Part shown: positions 1 to 7,769 of the stretch, piece by piece
Position numbering within the stretch: position 1 is the first letter of the stretch
Layout: every line of letters begins with the position of its first letter
Source: Brachybacterium avium
Lineage (GTDB): Bacteria; Actinomycetota; Actinomycetes; Actinomycetales; Dermabacteraceae
Assembly (NCBI RefSeq): GCF_002216795.1
Contig: NZ_CP022316.1
Location: 3,067,205-3,131,204 of the forward strand
DNA length: 64,000 nt
Reading direction: 5' to 3'
The notes under the pieces: model-generated
Told to the model about the DNA's origin: nothing
The model's input: the letters and a program-made list of their open reading frames with translations, nothing else
The model's database searches: none
Position numbers and translations under genes: made by a program

Positions 1-64
1 TCCCCGAGATCGACCGTGTCCTCCGGGATGGCCGGCATCTCGCCGGTGCGTGCGTCGCTCCCCA
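1..64 (-). CDS. N-terminal fragment of a divergent gene, possibly glgE
   Basis: An open frame on the minus strand runs off the left edge of the window. It begins with an ATG and the visible 21 codons (MGSDARTGEMPAIPEDTVDL...) carry no recognisable motif. Its position, head to head with glycogen phosphorylase, is where many actinobacteria keep glgE (maltosyltransferase) or another glycogen gene, so glgE is a guess from gene order only. The start and the product both need the sequence to the left. Confidence 0.4.
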
Positions 65-195
65 TCGGGCGCCTCCGTGCGTTCTGAGCTCAGTGCTGGG
101 CACCGCCCCCGCGGTGCCGGACCATTGTTGCAGGCAGTCGTGTCGGGCGTGGCGCCGGGAGGGCGAATCGCCGCGGCCACCGCCGCGAACTTCGC

Positions 196-334
196 CGAAA
201 GATCTTGCACGATGCGCCAGGGGTCGGCTATCTGAGATCTGACCGCGTTGTTTCCGACCGCCATCTGTGCTGGTGACTGAGGGTCGCAGGGAATGTGAGC
301 TAAGGTCCGCGGCGCGCAAGATCAACGAAAGATC
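196..334. promoter_or_regulatory. Repeated CGAAAGATC / GCAAGATC motifs upstream of glgP
   Basis: The stretch between the divergent gene and glgP holds CGAAAGATC twice (196-204 and 326-334). Two matching halves in opposite orientation accompany them, GATCTTGC at 201-208 and GCAAGATC at 316-323. Repeated, partly inverted copies between divergent genes look like operator sites for a regulator of glycogen metabolism, but I cannot name the regulator. The rest of 65-360 shows no gene. Confidence 0.3.
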
Positions 335-360
335 ACTCGCCTCTCGGGTATCTTGAGAGC

Positions 361-2925
361 ATGCAGCCGCTCTCCACGATCACGGTCTCCTCCGACCTCC
401 CGGATGTCCTCGCGCCGCTGCGCGAGCTGGCGTTGAACCTGCGTTGGACCTGGCGCCGACAGACCGCGGATCTGTTCCGCTCCCTGGACCCGCGAGCCTT
501 CATCGCCAGCGGGGAGAACCCCATCGCGATGCTCCCGCAGGTGCCCGCCGGCCGCCTCGCCGAGGTCTCCCGCGACGAGGCCTTCCTCGCGCGGATGCGC
601 GCCGAGGTCGGCGACCTGCGCACCTACCTCGACTCCGGCCGCTGGTTCCAGCGGACCGTCCCGGGCGCGCAGGACGGCAGCGAGAACACCTCGATCGCCT
701 ACTTCTCCATGGAGTTCGGGATCACCCCGACCCTGCCGATCTACTCCGGCGGCCTCGGCATCCTCGCCGGTGATCATCTGAAGTCCGCCTCGGATCTCGG
801 GGTACCGCTGGTCGCCGTCGGGCTGCTCTACCAGTGGGGCTACTTCTCCCAGTCACTGGACCGCAGCGGCTGGCAGCAGGAGGACTACCGGCTGAACGAT
901 CCCACCGAGCTCCCTGTCGAGCCGGTCATCGATGCCACCGGCGAGCAGCTGGCGGTGGAGGTCACCCTGCCCGGAGCCCGCGAGGTCGCGATCACCGTCT
1001 GGAAGGCACAGGTGGGCCGGGTCCCGCTGCTGCTGCTGGACACCAGCCTCGAGTCCAACGACGAGCAGGCCCGCCAGATCACCGACCGGCTCTACGGCGG
1101 CGATCACGAGCACCGCATCCTGCAGGAGATCGTGCTGGGCATCGGCGGCGTCCGCGCGGTGGAAGCCTACAGCGCGCTGGAGGGCGCCCCGGTCCCGTCG
1201 GTGTTCCACCTCAACGAGGGCCACGCGGGCTTCTCGGGGCTGGAGCGCGTGGGCCGCAAGATGCAGGCCGGCTCCGGGTTCGCCGAGGCCGTCGCGGAGG
1301 TCCGCTCGGGCACCGTGTTCACCACCCACACCCCGGTGCCCGCGGGCATCGACCGCTTCGAAGCCTCCCAGCTGCGCGGCTACCTCGACGCCGACGGGTC
1401 CGGACTGTCACGGCTGATCCCGTCGCTGCCCGTGGAGGCGGCGCTCGCCCTGGGCATCGAGGACGGCGGTGACGTCTTCAACATGGCGCAGCTCGGCTTC
1501 CGCATCGCCCAGCGGTCCAACGGGGTGGCCAAGCTCCATGGTGCCGTCTCGCGGGCGATGTTCCAGGACCTCTACCCGGGCTTCGACGTCCCCGAGGTGC
1601 CGATCGGCTCGGTCACCAACGGTGTCCACCGTCGCACCTGGACCTCCACCCACCTGGATGACCTCTTCAAGAAGGCTCTGGGCGATGTGGACATCTCCTC
1701 GCTCAGCGACTGGAGCGCACTGTCCACCCTCACCGACCACGAGCTCACCGAGGCCCGCGACACGCTGCGCGGGGATCTGGTGACGATGGCGCGCCGCCAT
1801 GTCAGGGACTCGTGGCTGCGCCGCGGCGCCGACGAGGCCGAACTCGCCTGGACCGATCACATCCTGGACCCGAACGCGCTGACCATCGGCTTCGCCCGCC
1901 GGGTGTCGACCTACAAGCGCCTCACCCTGATGCTCTCGGATCCCGAGCGTCTGAAGCGGATCCTGCTGGATCAGGAGCGTCCCGTGCAGATCGTGGTGGC
2001 GGGCAAGTCGCATCCGGCGGATCGTCCCGGCAAGGAGTTCCTCCAGCAGCTGGTGCAGTTCGCCGACGACCACGGCGTGCGCCATCGCATCGCCTTCCTG
2101 CCCGACTACGACATCCGGATGGCCTCCGTGCTGATCGCCGGCTCGGACGTGTGGCTGAACAATCCGGTCCGGCCAGAGGAGGCCTCCGGCACCTCCGGCA
2201 TGAAGGCGGTGCTCAACGGCGGCCTCACCTTCTCGGTCTCCGACGGCTGGTGGGACGAGATGAAGGATGACGAGGCGGGATGGACCATCCCCACCGCGGA
2301 CGTCCAGGACCAGGCCCGCCGTGATGAGATCGAGGCCGACGCCCTCTACGAGATCCTCGAGCAGTCGATCGTGCCCCTGTTCTACGAGCGTGACGCCCGT
2401 GGCATGCAGCGAGGCTGGATGACGAAGGTCCGTTCCTCGCTGGTGAAGGTGGCTCCCCGGATCACCGCGGGTCGCATGGTCCGCGACTACGTCACGGACC
2501 TGTACCTGCCCGCCGCCAGGGCGGCGTCCGCCTTCGCCTCGGATCCCTCGCTGGCCGGTGAGTTCATCGCCTGGAAGGAAGAGATCCAGGACGCCTGGTC
2601 CCGGGTGTCGGTGAGGAATGTGAGCCTGGAGGGCGCGGACGGGGCCGCGGTGTCCACCGGCGCCGAGCTCACCCTCATCGCCGATGTCGAGCTGGGCGGT
2701 CTGCGCGACACGGATGTGCTGATCGAAGCGGTCCTCGGCGAGATCGGCGCCGGGGATGAGATCATCGAGCCCCAGCTGATCCCGCTGCAGCGCGGGGAGG
2801 ACGGCCGCTGGGCCGCCCGCTTCGCCCTCACCGTCCCCGGTGAGGTGGGCTTCACCGTGCGGGTCACTCCGCAGCACCCGGTGCTGGCCTCCCGCGCCGA
2901 GCTCGGGCTGGTGACCACCGCCTGA
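361..2925 (+). CDS. glgP: Glycogen/alpha-glucan phosphorylase
   Basis: The 854-residue protein matches the actinobacterial-type alpha-glucan phosphorylase, which releases glucose-1-phosphate from glycogen or maltodextrins using phosphate and pyridoxal phosphate. The N-terminal ~110 residues (LRELALNLRWTW) are the DUF3417 extension typical of this subgroup. The core follows, with YFSMEFGI, YSGGLGILAGDHLKSASDLG, the glycan-site HLNEGHAGF, and the C-terminal NNPVRPEEASGTSGMKA that holds the PLP region. There is no strong Shine-Dalgarno; a TATCTT hexamer ends 6 nt before the ATG, which suggests a leaderless mRNA. A C-terminal ~90-residue beta-rich extension follows the catalytic core. Family assignment is firm; substrate length preference is not visible. 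Confidence 0.93.
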   Translation: MQPLSTITVSSDLPDVLAPLRELALNLRWTWRRQTADLFRSLDPRAFIASGENPIAMLPQVPAGRLAEVSRDEAFLARMRAEVGDLRTYLDSGRWFQRTVPGAQDGSENTSIAYFSMEFGITPTLPIYSGGLGILAGDHLKSASDLGVPLVAVGLLYQWGYFSQSLDRSGWQQEDYRLNDPTELPVEPVIDATGEQLAVEVTLPGAREVAITVWKAQVGRVPLLLLDTSLESNDEQARQITDRLYGGDHEHRILQEIVLGIGGVRAVEAYSALEGAPVPSVFHLNEGHAGFSGLERVGRKMQAGSGFAEAVAEVRSGTVFTTHTPVPAGIDRFEASQLRGYLDADGSGLSRLIPSLPVEAALALGIEDGGDVFNMAQLGFRIAQRSNGVAKLHGAVSRAMFQDLYPGFDVPEVPIGSVTNGVHRRTWTSTHLDDLFKKALGDVDISSLSDWSALSTLTDHELTEARDTLRGDLVTMARRHVRDSWLRRGADEAELAWTDHILDPNALTIGFARRVSTYKRLTLMLSDPERLKRILLDQERPVQIVVAGKSHPADRPGKEFLQQLVQFADDHGVRHRIAFLPDYDIRMASVLIAGSDVWLNNPVRPEEASGTSGMKAVLNGGLTFSVSDGWWDEMKDDEAGWTIPTADVQDQARRDEIEADALYEILEQSIVPLFYERDARGMQRGWMTKVRSSLVKVAPRITAGRMVRDYVTDLYLPAARAASAFASDPSLAGEFIAWKEEIQDAWSRVSVRNVSLEGADGAAVSTGAELTLIADVELGGLRDTDVLIEAVLGEIGAGDEIIEPQLIPLQRGEDGRWAARFALTVPGEVGFTVRVTPQHPVLASRAELGLVTTA

Positions 2926-2962
2926 GCGGCCCTGCCGCATCCTGCTCGAAAGGTTCCGATCC

Positions 2963-4282
2963 GTGCCGACCCGCCGCCAGCTCCTGTTCACCACCGCTGC
3001 GCTGGGAGCGGCGGGAATCGGGACCCTCTCGGGGTGCTCCCGCGACCGTCCGGTCGAGCTCGAGGACGGGGACAGGCTGCGGATGCGGGTATGGAGCGAG
3101 TCCGCGGCGACGGCCTACGAGGCCTCCCTGGAGGATTTCACCTCCGCGACCGGCATCGACGTCGAGCTCGAGGTGCTCGGCTGGGACGACTACTGGGAGC
3201 AGCTGCCGATGGACGTGGCCTCCGGGGATCTGCCCGATGTGCTCTGGATGAACACCGCCAACCTGGCCCAGGCCCACGCCAGCGGGACGCTGTTGGAGGT
3301 CGGAGAGATCGTGGGGGAGGACGCCGCGGGCTGGGAGAGCGCGGCCACCGACCTCTATCGCATCGATGAGGGCCTGTGGGGGGTGCCGCAGGTGTGGGAG
3401 CAGAGCATCCTGGTGGCCCATGAGGGCCTGGTCGCTGCGGCCGAGGGGGATGCCGCAGCGCTGGTCTTCGATTCCGCAGCCCCGTCGGATCCGCTGCGGG
3501 AGCTCTCCCGCGCCCTCACCGTGGACGGGGAGGGGCGCCGGCCCGGGGAGCCGGACTTCGACCCCGCCACCCGCAAGACCTTCGGGTTCAGCGCCCATCC
3601 CGATCGCACCGCGGTGCTGGGACCGTTCATCGCCGCCCAGGGCGGCAGCTGGCAGGACGAGAAGGGGGCGATGAGCTTCGCCTCCGCCGAGGGCATCGCG
3701 GCCGTGCAGTACCTGGCGGACCTCGCCTCCGCGCACCTGGGCCCGGCCGGGCAGGACACCGTCGCCGACCCGTCGCTATGCAGGACGCTGTTCCTGGAGG
3801 GAAAGCTCGGCCTGCTCCAGACCGGGACCTACGACCTGCACACCCTTTCCGAAGAGATCGACGGCACGTTCACCTGGGGGATCCATCCGGTCGTCGCAGG
3901 CCCCGAAGGCACGCGGCCCCTGGTGCACTCGATCGCCGCTCTCGGGATCGATCCTGGTGATGATGACCGTGAGAAGGCGATCGGTGAGCTGCTGCGCTGG
4001 CTCGGCGGCGTCGAGGGCCAGCGCCCGCTGGCCGAGAACCGGCTGGGCATCCCCGCCCACCGTGACCTGCGCGGTGCATGGGAGAAGAGCTGGGACGCCG
4101 CCGGCGTGGACGTCTCGGTGATCGAGGTCCCCGAGGAGGCCGCCCGACCCGAGATCGGGGACCGCTCGGGGATCGCGACCGGTACGGCGATGCCCATCAT
4201 CGCCGAGGTGTTCCTCGGCGAGACCGACGCCGCCGAGGCCCTGCCCCGCGCGCAGCAGGCCGCGCGGGAGGCCATGGGCTGA
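2963..4282 (+). CDS. Extracellular sugar-binding lipoprotein of an ABC importer
   Basis: This 439-residue protein starts with GTG 37 nt after glgP. Its N-terminus is a lipoprotein signal with a twin-arginine-like TRRQLLFT, a hydrophobic stretch and the lipobox LSGC, so it should be exported and lipid-anchored. The remainder resembles family 1 extracellular solute-binding proteins (RMRVWSESAATAYEASLEDFTSATGIDVELE, then DLPDVLWMN and GLWGVPQVWEQSILV). Such proteins capture sugars for MalFG-type permeases. No permease or ATPase gene is adjacent, so it either works with a distant transporter or is an orphan. Its place after glgP suggests an oligosaccharide ligand, which is inference. Confidence 0.85.
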   Translation: MPTRRQLLFTTAALGAAGIGTLSGCSRDRPVELEDGDRLRMRVWSESAATAYEASLEDFTSATGIDVELEVLGWDDYWEQLPMDVASGDLPDVLWMNTANLAQAHASGTLLEVGEIVGEDAAGWESAATDLYRIDEGLWGVPQVWEQSILVAHEGLVAAAEGDAAALVFDSAAPSDPLRELSRALTVDGEGRRPGEPDFDPATRKTFGFSAHPDRTAVLGPFIAAQGGSWQDEKGAMSFASAEGIAAVQYLADLASAHLGPAGQDTVADPSLCRTLFLEGKLGLLQTGTYDLHTLSEEIDGTFTWGIHPVVAGPEGTRPLVHSIAALGIDPGDDDREKAIGELLRWLGGVEGQRPLAENRLGIPAHRDLRGAWEKSWDAAGVDVSVIEVPEEAARPEIGDRSGIATGTAMPIIAEVFLGETDAAEALPRAQQAAREAMG

Positions 4283-4375
4283 GCGCCAGGGCGGAGCAGC
4301 GCGGGGCGTGACAGGTCGCCCCCGGTCGGGGAGACTCGGGCGCACGCGCATCGTTGCACCGAGGGAGGACCCGCC

Positions 4376-4717
4376 ATGGCTGCCGCATCTCATCCCGCCC
4401 AGGAGGCCCTGTTGGCCCGGATCCATAGCCTGCTCCCACCCGGCAGAGCTGTCCGGGAGGTGGCGATGTTCGGCGGACGGGCGGTGATGCTCGAGGACGC
4501 GATGCTGGTCTCCGCCGGGCGCGACGGTTCGCTGCTGGTGCGGGTCGCTCCCGAACGGCACGCCGAGCTGCTGACGCGGGACGGTGCCGGGCAGGCGGAG
4601 ATGGGCACGGAGCGGACGATGGGGGAGGGCTGGATCGAGGTCGAGCCACGCGTGCTGGTCGAGGACATCGACCTGGGTCGCTGGCTCCAGGACGCCCTGG
4701 AGTTCCACGACCGCTGA
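4376..4717 (+). CDS. TfoX N-terminal domain protein
   Basis: A 113-residue protein with the TfoX/Sxy N-terminal domain pattern: the conserved MFGGRAVML near residue 36, followed by the VRVAPERHAELL strand-helix unit and the W-[IL]-E motif (GEGWIEVEP). Single-domain TfoX_N proteins are common in actinobacteria and their role is unknown; the competence function of proteobacterial TfoX also needs a C-terminal domain that is missing here. A good Shine-Dalgarno (GGGAGGA) precedes the ATG. Its stop lies 2 nt from the stop of the convergent tesB. Confidence 0.8.
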   Translation: MAAASHPAQEALLARIHSLLPPGRAVREVAMFGGRAVMLEDAMLVSAGRDGSLLVRVAPERHAELLTRDGAGQAEMGTERTMGEGWIEVEPRVLVEDIDLGRWLQDALEFHDR

Positions 4718-4719
4718 CC

Positions 4720-5655
4720 TCAGCGCTGGCCGGCCGTCCGGATCATGCCCTCCTGGGTGACGGTCGCGACCAGGTCGCCGGCTCGGTCGAAGACCTGCCC
4801 GTGGGTGAGGCCGCGCCCACCGGCGGCGGAGGGGGAGCGCTGCACGTACAGCAGCCAGTCGTTGGCATCCACGTGCTTGTGCCACCAGATCGCGTGGTTG
4901 ATGGTGGCCATCTTCAGCCCCGGCGTCATCCAGCTCAGCCCCTGCCGGCGCAGGATCGGCTCGAAGGGGGTGTAATCGCTCGCGAAGGCGAGGATCGCGT
5001 CGTGCAGCAGCGGCTCCGCCTCGACGGGGGCGAGGGTGCGCATCCAGACCATCTGCGCATCCGCGGTGTCGGAGGCCGGATCGGGCTGCAGGTAGATCGG
5101 ATCGGTGACGTGCCGGATGTCGATCGGGCGCTGGGTGGCCCAGTACCGCGCCACCGGATGATCGATCCCGGCGAGCACCTCCGCTGTGGTGGGCAGCCCC
5201 TCGGGATCCGGCGCCTGGGGCGCCCGCTCCTGATGCTCGAGACCGTCCTGGGACTCCTGGAAGGAGGCGGTCATCGCGAGGATCGTGCGCTCCTCCTCGT
5301 CGGCCTCTGTTCCCGGCTGGGTGGCCAGCACGCGGCGCACCGAGAAGGAACCGCCGTCCCGCAGCGCATCGACCTGGAAACGAATCGGGTGCGCAGGATC
5401 GCCGGGGGCCAGGAAATAGGAGTACATCGAGTGGATCCGACGGTCGGCCGACACCGTGCGGCCCACTGCGGTCACCGCCTGGCCCATCACCTGGCCGCCG
5501 AAGACGTGCCCGCCGGGCTGTGGTGAGGAGTCGCCCTGGTACGCGGCGACGGTGGCAGGGGTGGAGAACTCACCGAACGGCGCGATCTCGCGCAGGTCCA
5601 GCAGGCCCACCAGACCGGCAGCGATCTCCGAGGGGTCGGTGTGCGGAAACGTCAT
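4720..5655 (-). CDS. tesB: Acyl-CoA thioesterase II (TesB family)
   Basis: The 311-residue protein has two hot-dog halves typical of TesB, which hydrolyses medium/long acyl-CoA to free fatty acid and CoA. Visible marks are GHVFGGQVMGQAVTA near residue 50, RRIHSMYSYFLAPGD, and near the C-terminus RSPSAAGGRGLTHGQVFDRAGDLVATVTQEGMIR. I chose the ATG at 5655 rather than 5697: a TACGAT hexamer (5663-5668) sits 7 nt upstream, the leaderless pattern, and the extra 14 residues of the longer frame look non-coding and overlap the divergent gene's start. Confidence 0.9.
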   Translation of the reverse strand: MTFPHTDPSEIAAGLVGLLDLREIAPFGEFSTPATVAAYQGDSSPQPGGHVFGGQVMGQAVTAVGRTVSADRRIHSMYSYFLAPGDPAHPIRFQVDALRDGGSFSVRRVLATQPGTEADEEERTILAMTASFQESQDGLEHQERAPQAPDPEGLPTTAEVLAGIDHPVARYWATQRPIDIRHVTDPIYLQPDPASDTADAQMVWMRTLAPVEAEPLLHDAILAFASDYTPFEPILRRQGLSWMTPGLKMATINHAIWWHKHVDANDWLLYVQRSPSAAGGRGLTHGQVFDRAGDLVATVTQEGMIRTAGQR

Positions 5656-5662
5656 GGCTCCG

Positions 5663-5688
5663 ATCGTACTGGGCGAGCGGCCTACCAT
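5663..5688. promoter_or_regulatory. Back-to-back leaderless -10 elements for tesB and the divergent thioesterase
   Basis: On the minus strand TACGAT ends 7 nt before the tesB ATG; on the plus strand TACCAT (5683-5688) ends 7 nt before the ATG at 5696. Both fit the actinobacterial TANNNT -10 hexamer placed so that transcription starts at the start codon. The two starts are only 40 bp apart, so the promoters must overlap and may interfere. Confidence 0.5.
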
Positions 5689-5695
5689 GAGCACC

Positions 5696-6217
5696 ATGCC
5701 TTCTCATATCGCTGCCGATGCACCTGATCTCACGCCCGGGCCGCTGGACGTGCCGATCCCGGTCCGCTGGACGGACCTGGACGCCTACGGGCACGTGAAC
5801 AACGCCGCGGTGGTGCGTCTGCTCGAGGAGGCGCGCATCGCCGCGTTCTGGCAGCCGCCCGCAGAGCAGCTCGCCCTCGGCGCCCCGCAGCCTCCGGCGG
5901 CGCTCCCGGTCAGCGGTGCGGGAGCTGCGCTCAGCACCGTCATCGCCTCGCAGCGGATCGAATATGCCCGATCGCTCGGCCATCGCCGTGACGGTGTGGT
6001 GGTGAGGCTGTGGCTCTCGCGGATCGGCGGGGCGAGCCTGAGCGTGGACTACCTGGTGCTCACCCGCGATGACCCCGAGGGCGCCGCGCCCTACGCCCGG
6101 GCCCGCACCGTGGTGGTGCTGGTCGATGCGGAGACCGGGGCCCCGGTGCGTCTGGAGCCGGAGACCCGGGCCACGCTCGAGGCGTTCACGGCGGAGCCGC
6201 TGCGCTTCCGCGACTGA
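5696..6217 (+). CDS. Acyl-CoA thioesterase, 4-hydroxybenzoyl-CoA thioesterase type
   Basis: A 173-residue single hot-dog protein with the FcbC/YbgC signature VRWTDLDAYGHVNNAAVVRLLEEARIAAF, where the Asp is catalytic in the family. It should hydrolyse small or aromatic acyl-CoA thioesters; the real substrate is unknown. An alternative ATG lies 9 nt upstream, but the -10-like TACCAT ends 7 nt before this ATG and overlaps the other one. It is divergent from tesB, so both genes handle acyl-CoA. A thioesterase-like gene in the same broad neighbourhood (globin, PepN, RpiB, Nei) is what I recall from mycobacteria. Confidence 0.85.
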   Translation: MPSHIAADAPDLTPGPLDVPIPVRWTDLDAYGHVNNAAVVRLLEEARIAAFWQPPAEQLALGAPQPPAALPVSGAGAALSTVIASQRIEYARSLGHRRDGVVVRLWLSRIGGASLSVDYLVLTRDDPEGAAPYARARTVVVLVDAETGAPVRLEPETRATLEAFTAEPLRFRD

Positions 6218-6230
6218 CGCGGAGAGCTTC

Positions 6231-6680
6231 TCAGCTCAGCCGGCCCGGCACGTCCTGGCCGGCCGCCGGTGCCTCGCCGCCATCGACCGTGTTGATCAGC
6301 GAGTGGGCCGCCCGGTCGAGGTAGTCCCACAGCGTCTGCTCATGCAGCGGCGCCAGATCCAGGGTGTCCAGGGCGTTGCGCATATGGCGCAGCCACGCGT
6401 CGCGGGCCGAGGGCGAGACCGGGAAGACGGCATGCCGCATCCGCAGCCGAGGATGGCCGCGCTCCTGGCCGTAGGTCTTCGGACCTCCCCAGTACTGCTC
6501 CAGGAAGGTGCACAGGCGATGCCTCGCCCCGGTGAGATCCTCCTCGGGGTACATCGGGCGCAGTTCGGGATCCTCGGCGACACCCTCGTAGAAGCGATCC
6601 ACCAGGAGCTTGAAGGTCTCGTGGCCGCCGACGGCCTCGTAGAAGCTGATCTGTGCGGGCTGCGAGGCAGGACTGGTCAT
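6231..6680 (-). CDS. glbO: Group II truncated hemoglobin
   Basis: The 149-residue protein matches trHbO (GlbO), a small heme protein proposed to bind oxygen or detoxify NO and peroxide. The typical [37 protein letters not shown] opens the fold, followed by the CD-region [25 protein letters not shown] with the proximal His near the end of this motif, and the C-terminal helix [15 protein letters not shown]. The ATG at 6680 has a GGAGGATC Shine-Dalgarno and an in-frame longer start is only low-complexity sequence. It is convergent with the thioesterase, 13 nt apart. Confidence 0.92.
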   Translation of the reverse strand: MTSPASQPAQISFYEAVGGHETFKLLVDRFYEGVAEDPELRPMYPEEDLTGARHRLCTFLEQYWGGPKTYGQERGHPRLRMRHAVFPVSPSARDAWLRHMRNALDTLDLAPLHEQTLWDYLDRAAHSLINTVDGGEAPAAGQDVPGRLS

Positions 6681-6726
6681 GTCTGGGATCCTCCCATGGA
6701 GCGGACGGGGAACGGGGATGGGCAGA

Positions 6727-7677
6727 TCAGCTCTGCACGGTCTCGACGAAGCGGGGCATGGCGAAGGCGATGTCGGCCGCGGCGAAGCCGGCCCGGATGC
6801 GGGCACGCAGCTCCCGCTCCACGCCCCACTGCTGCCCGGGTGCGGTCTGGATCGTGACCCGCCGCTGATAGCGGTTCCCGTCCACGTCCAGGATGCCGGT
6901 GATCGCGGCGGGGGCGAGCACGGTGTCGTTCCATGCGGGGTCCTCGGAGATCTCGGCGGAGACCTTCTCGACCACCTCGGTGACCAGCTCGTCGTCGGCC
7001 TCTGCGGCGATGTCGAGGATCACCACCGCGGTGGAGAAGCCGCGGGCGTAGTTGCCCACCCGGATGATCTCGCCGTTGCGCACCGTCCACAGCACCCCAT
7101 CGATGCCGCGCACCTGGGTGGCACGCAGATTGATCGACTCGACGGTGCCCTCGGCGTACTCGAGATCCACCCAGTCGCCCACGGCGACGATGTCCTCGAA
7201 GAGCATCACGACGCCGGCGACCACATCCTTGATGATGGTCTGCGCGCCGATGCCGGCCGCCAGGCCGACGACGCCGAGGCTCGCGATGACCGGGGCGATG
7301 TTCACCCCGATCTCGGAGAGGATCATCATCGTGGCGATCGCCCAGATCATCACGTGGGCGATGTTCCGTGCCACGTTCGAGAGCGTGCTCGCACGCTGTT
7401 CGCGACGGGCCTGGGCGGCCCGCTGCGACTTCGGATCCCGACGGATGACGGTGCCGGTCACGGTCGAGATCTTCGCCCCGGACTGCACCATGGTGCGGAA
7501 GAAGCGGCGCAGGAACCAGCCGACGGCCAGGCTCAGCAGCGTCGCGGCCACCAGGATGACCACGATCTTGATCCCGCTGCTGAGCAGCCATCGCACCAGC
7601 TGGTCCATCAGCGTCAGCGCATCGTCGGTGGTGGGGGCGGCCAGGAGCGGGCCGAGGTCGAGAGGAGCGTCCAACAT
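6727..7677 (-). CDS. mscS: MscS-family mechanosensitive ion channel
   Basis: A 316-residue membrane protein. Three hydrophobic stretches occupy roughly residues 30-50, 90-110 and 120-145; the last is followed by the pore-lining TM3 pattern [28 protein letters not shown] of the small-conductance channel family. The soft cytoplasmic beta domain follows ([28 protein letters not shown]...[12 protein letters not shown]). It would open under membrane tension during osmotic downshift. A TATCGT hexamer 7 nt before the ATG suggests a leaderless transcript. The globin gene lies downstream on the same strand, 46 nt away. Confidence 0.92.
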   Translation of the reverse strand: MLDAPLDLGPLLAAPTTDDALTLMDQLVRWLLSSGIKIVVILVAATLLSLAVGWFLRRFFRTMVQSGAKISTVTGTVIRRDPKSQRAAQARREQRASTLSNVARNIAHVMIWAIATMMILSEIGVNIAPVIASLGVVGLAAGIGAQTIIKDVVAGVVMLFEDIVAVGDWVDLEYAEGTVESINLRATQVRGIDGVLWTVRNGEIIRVGNYARGFSTAVVILDIAAEADDELVTEVVEKVSAEISEDPAWNDTVLAPAAITGILDVDGNRYQRRVTIQTAPGQQWGVERELRARIRAGFAAADIAFAMPRFVETVQS

Positions 7678-7723
7678 GCCTTCGACGATAGTGCCCGGCG
7701 GCGCTGATGTCCGAGCCCGCGAA

Positions 7724-7754
7724 GGGCGAGGTCGGTCACCGTCCGACCTCGCCC
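7724..7754 (-). terminator. Hairpin downstream of pepN
   Basis: The perfect 12-bp inverted repeat GGGCGAGGTCGG / CCGACCTCGCCC encloses a 7-nt loop, 16 nt past the pepN stop codon. It has no U tract, as usual for GC-rich actinobacteria, so it may terminate without one or protect the 3' end. Confidence 0.6.
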
Positions 7755-7769
7755 CTCATGGCGTTCCCG

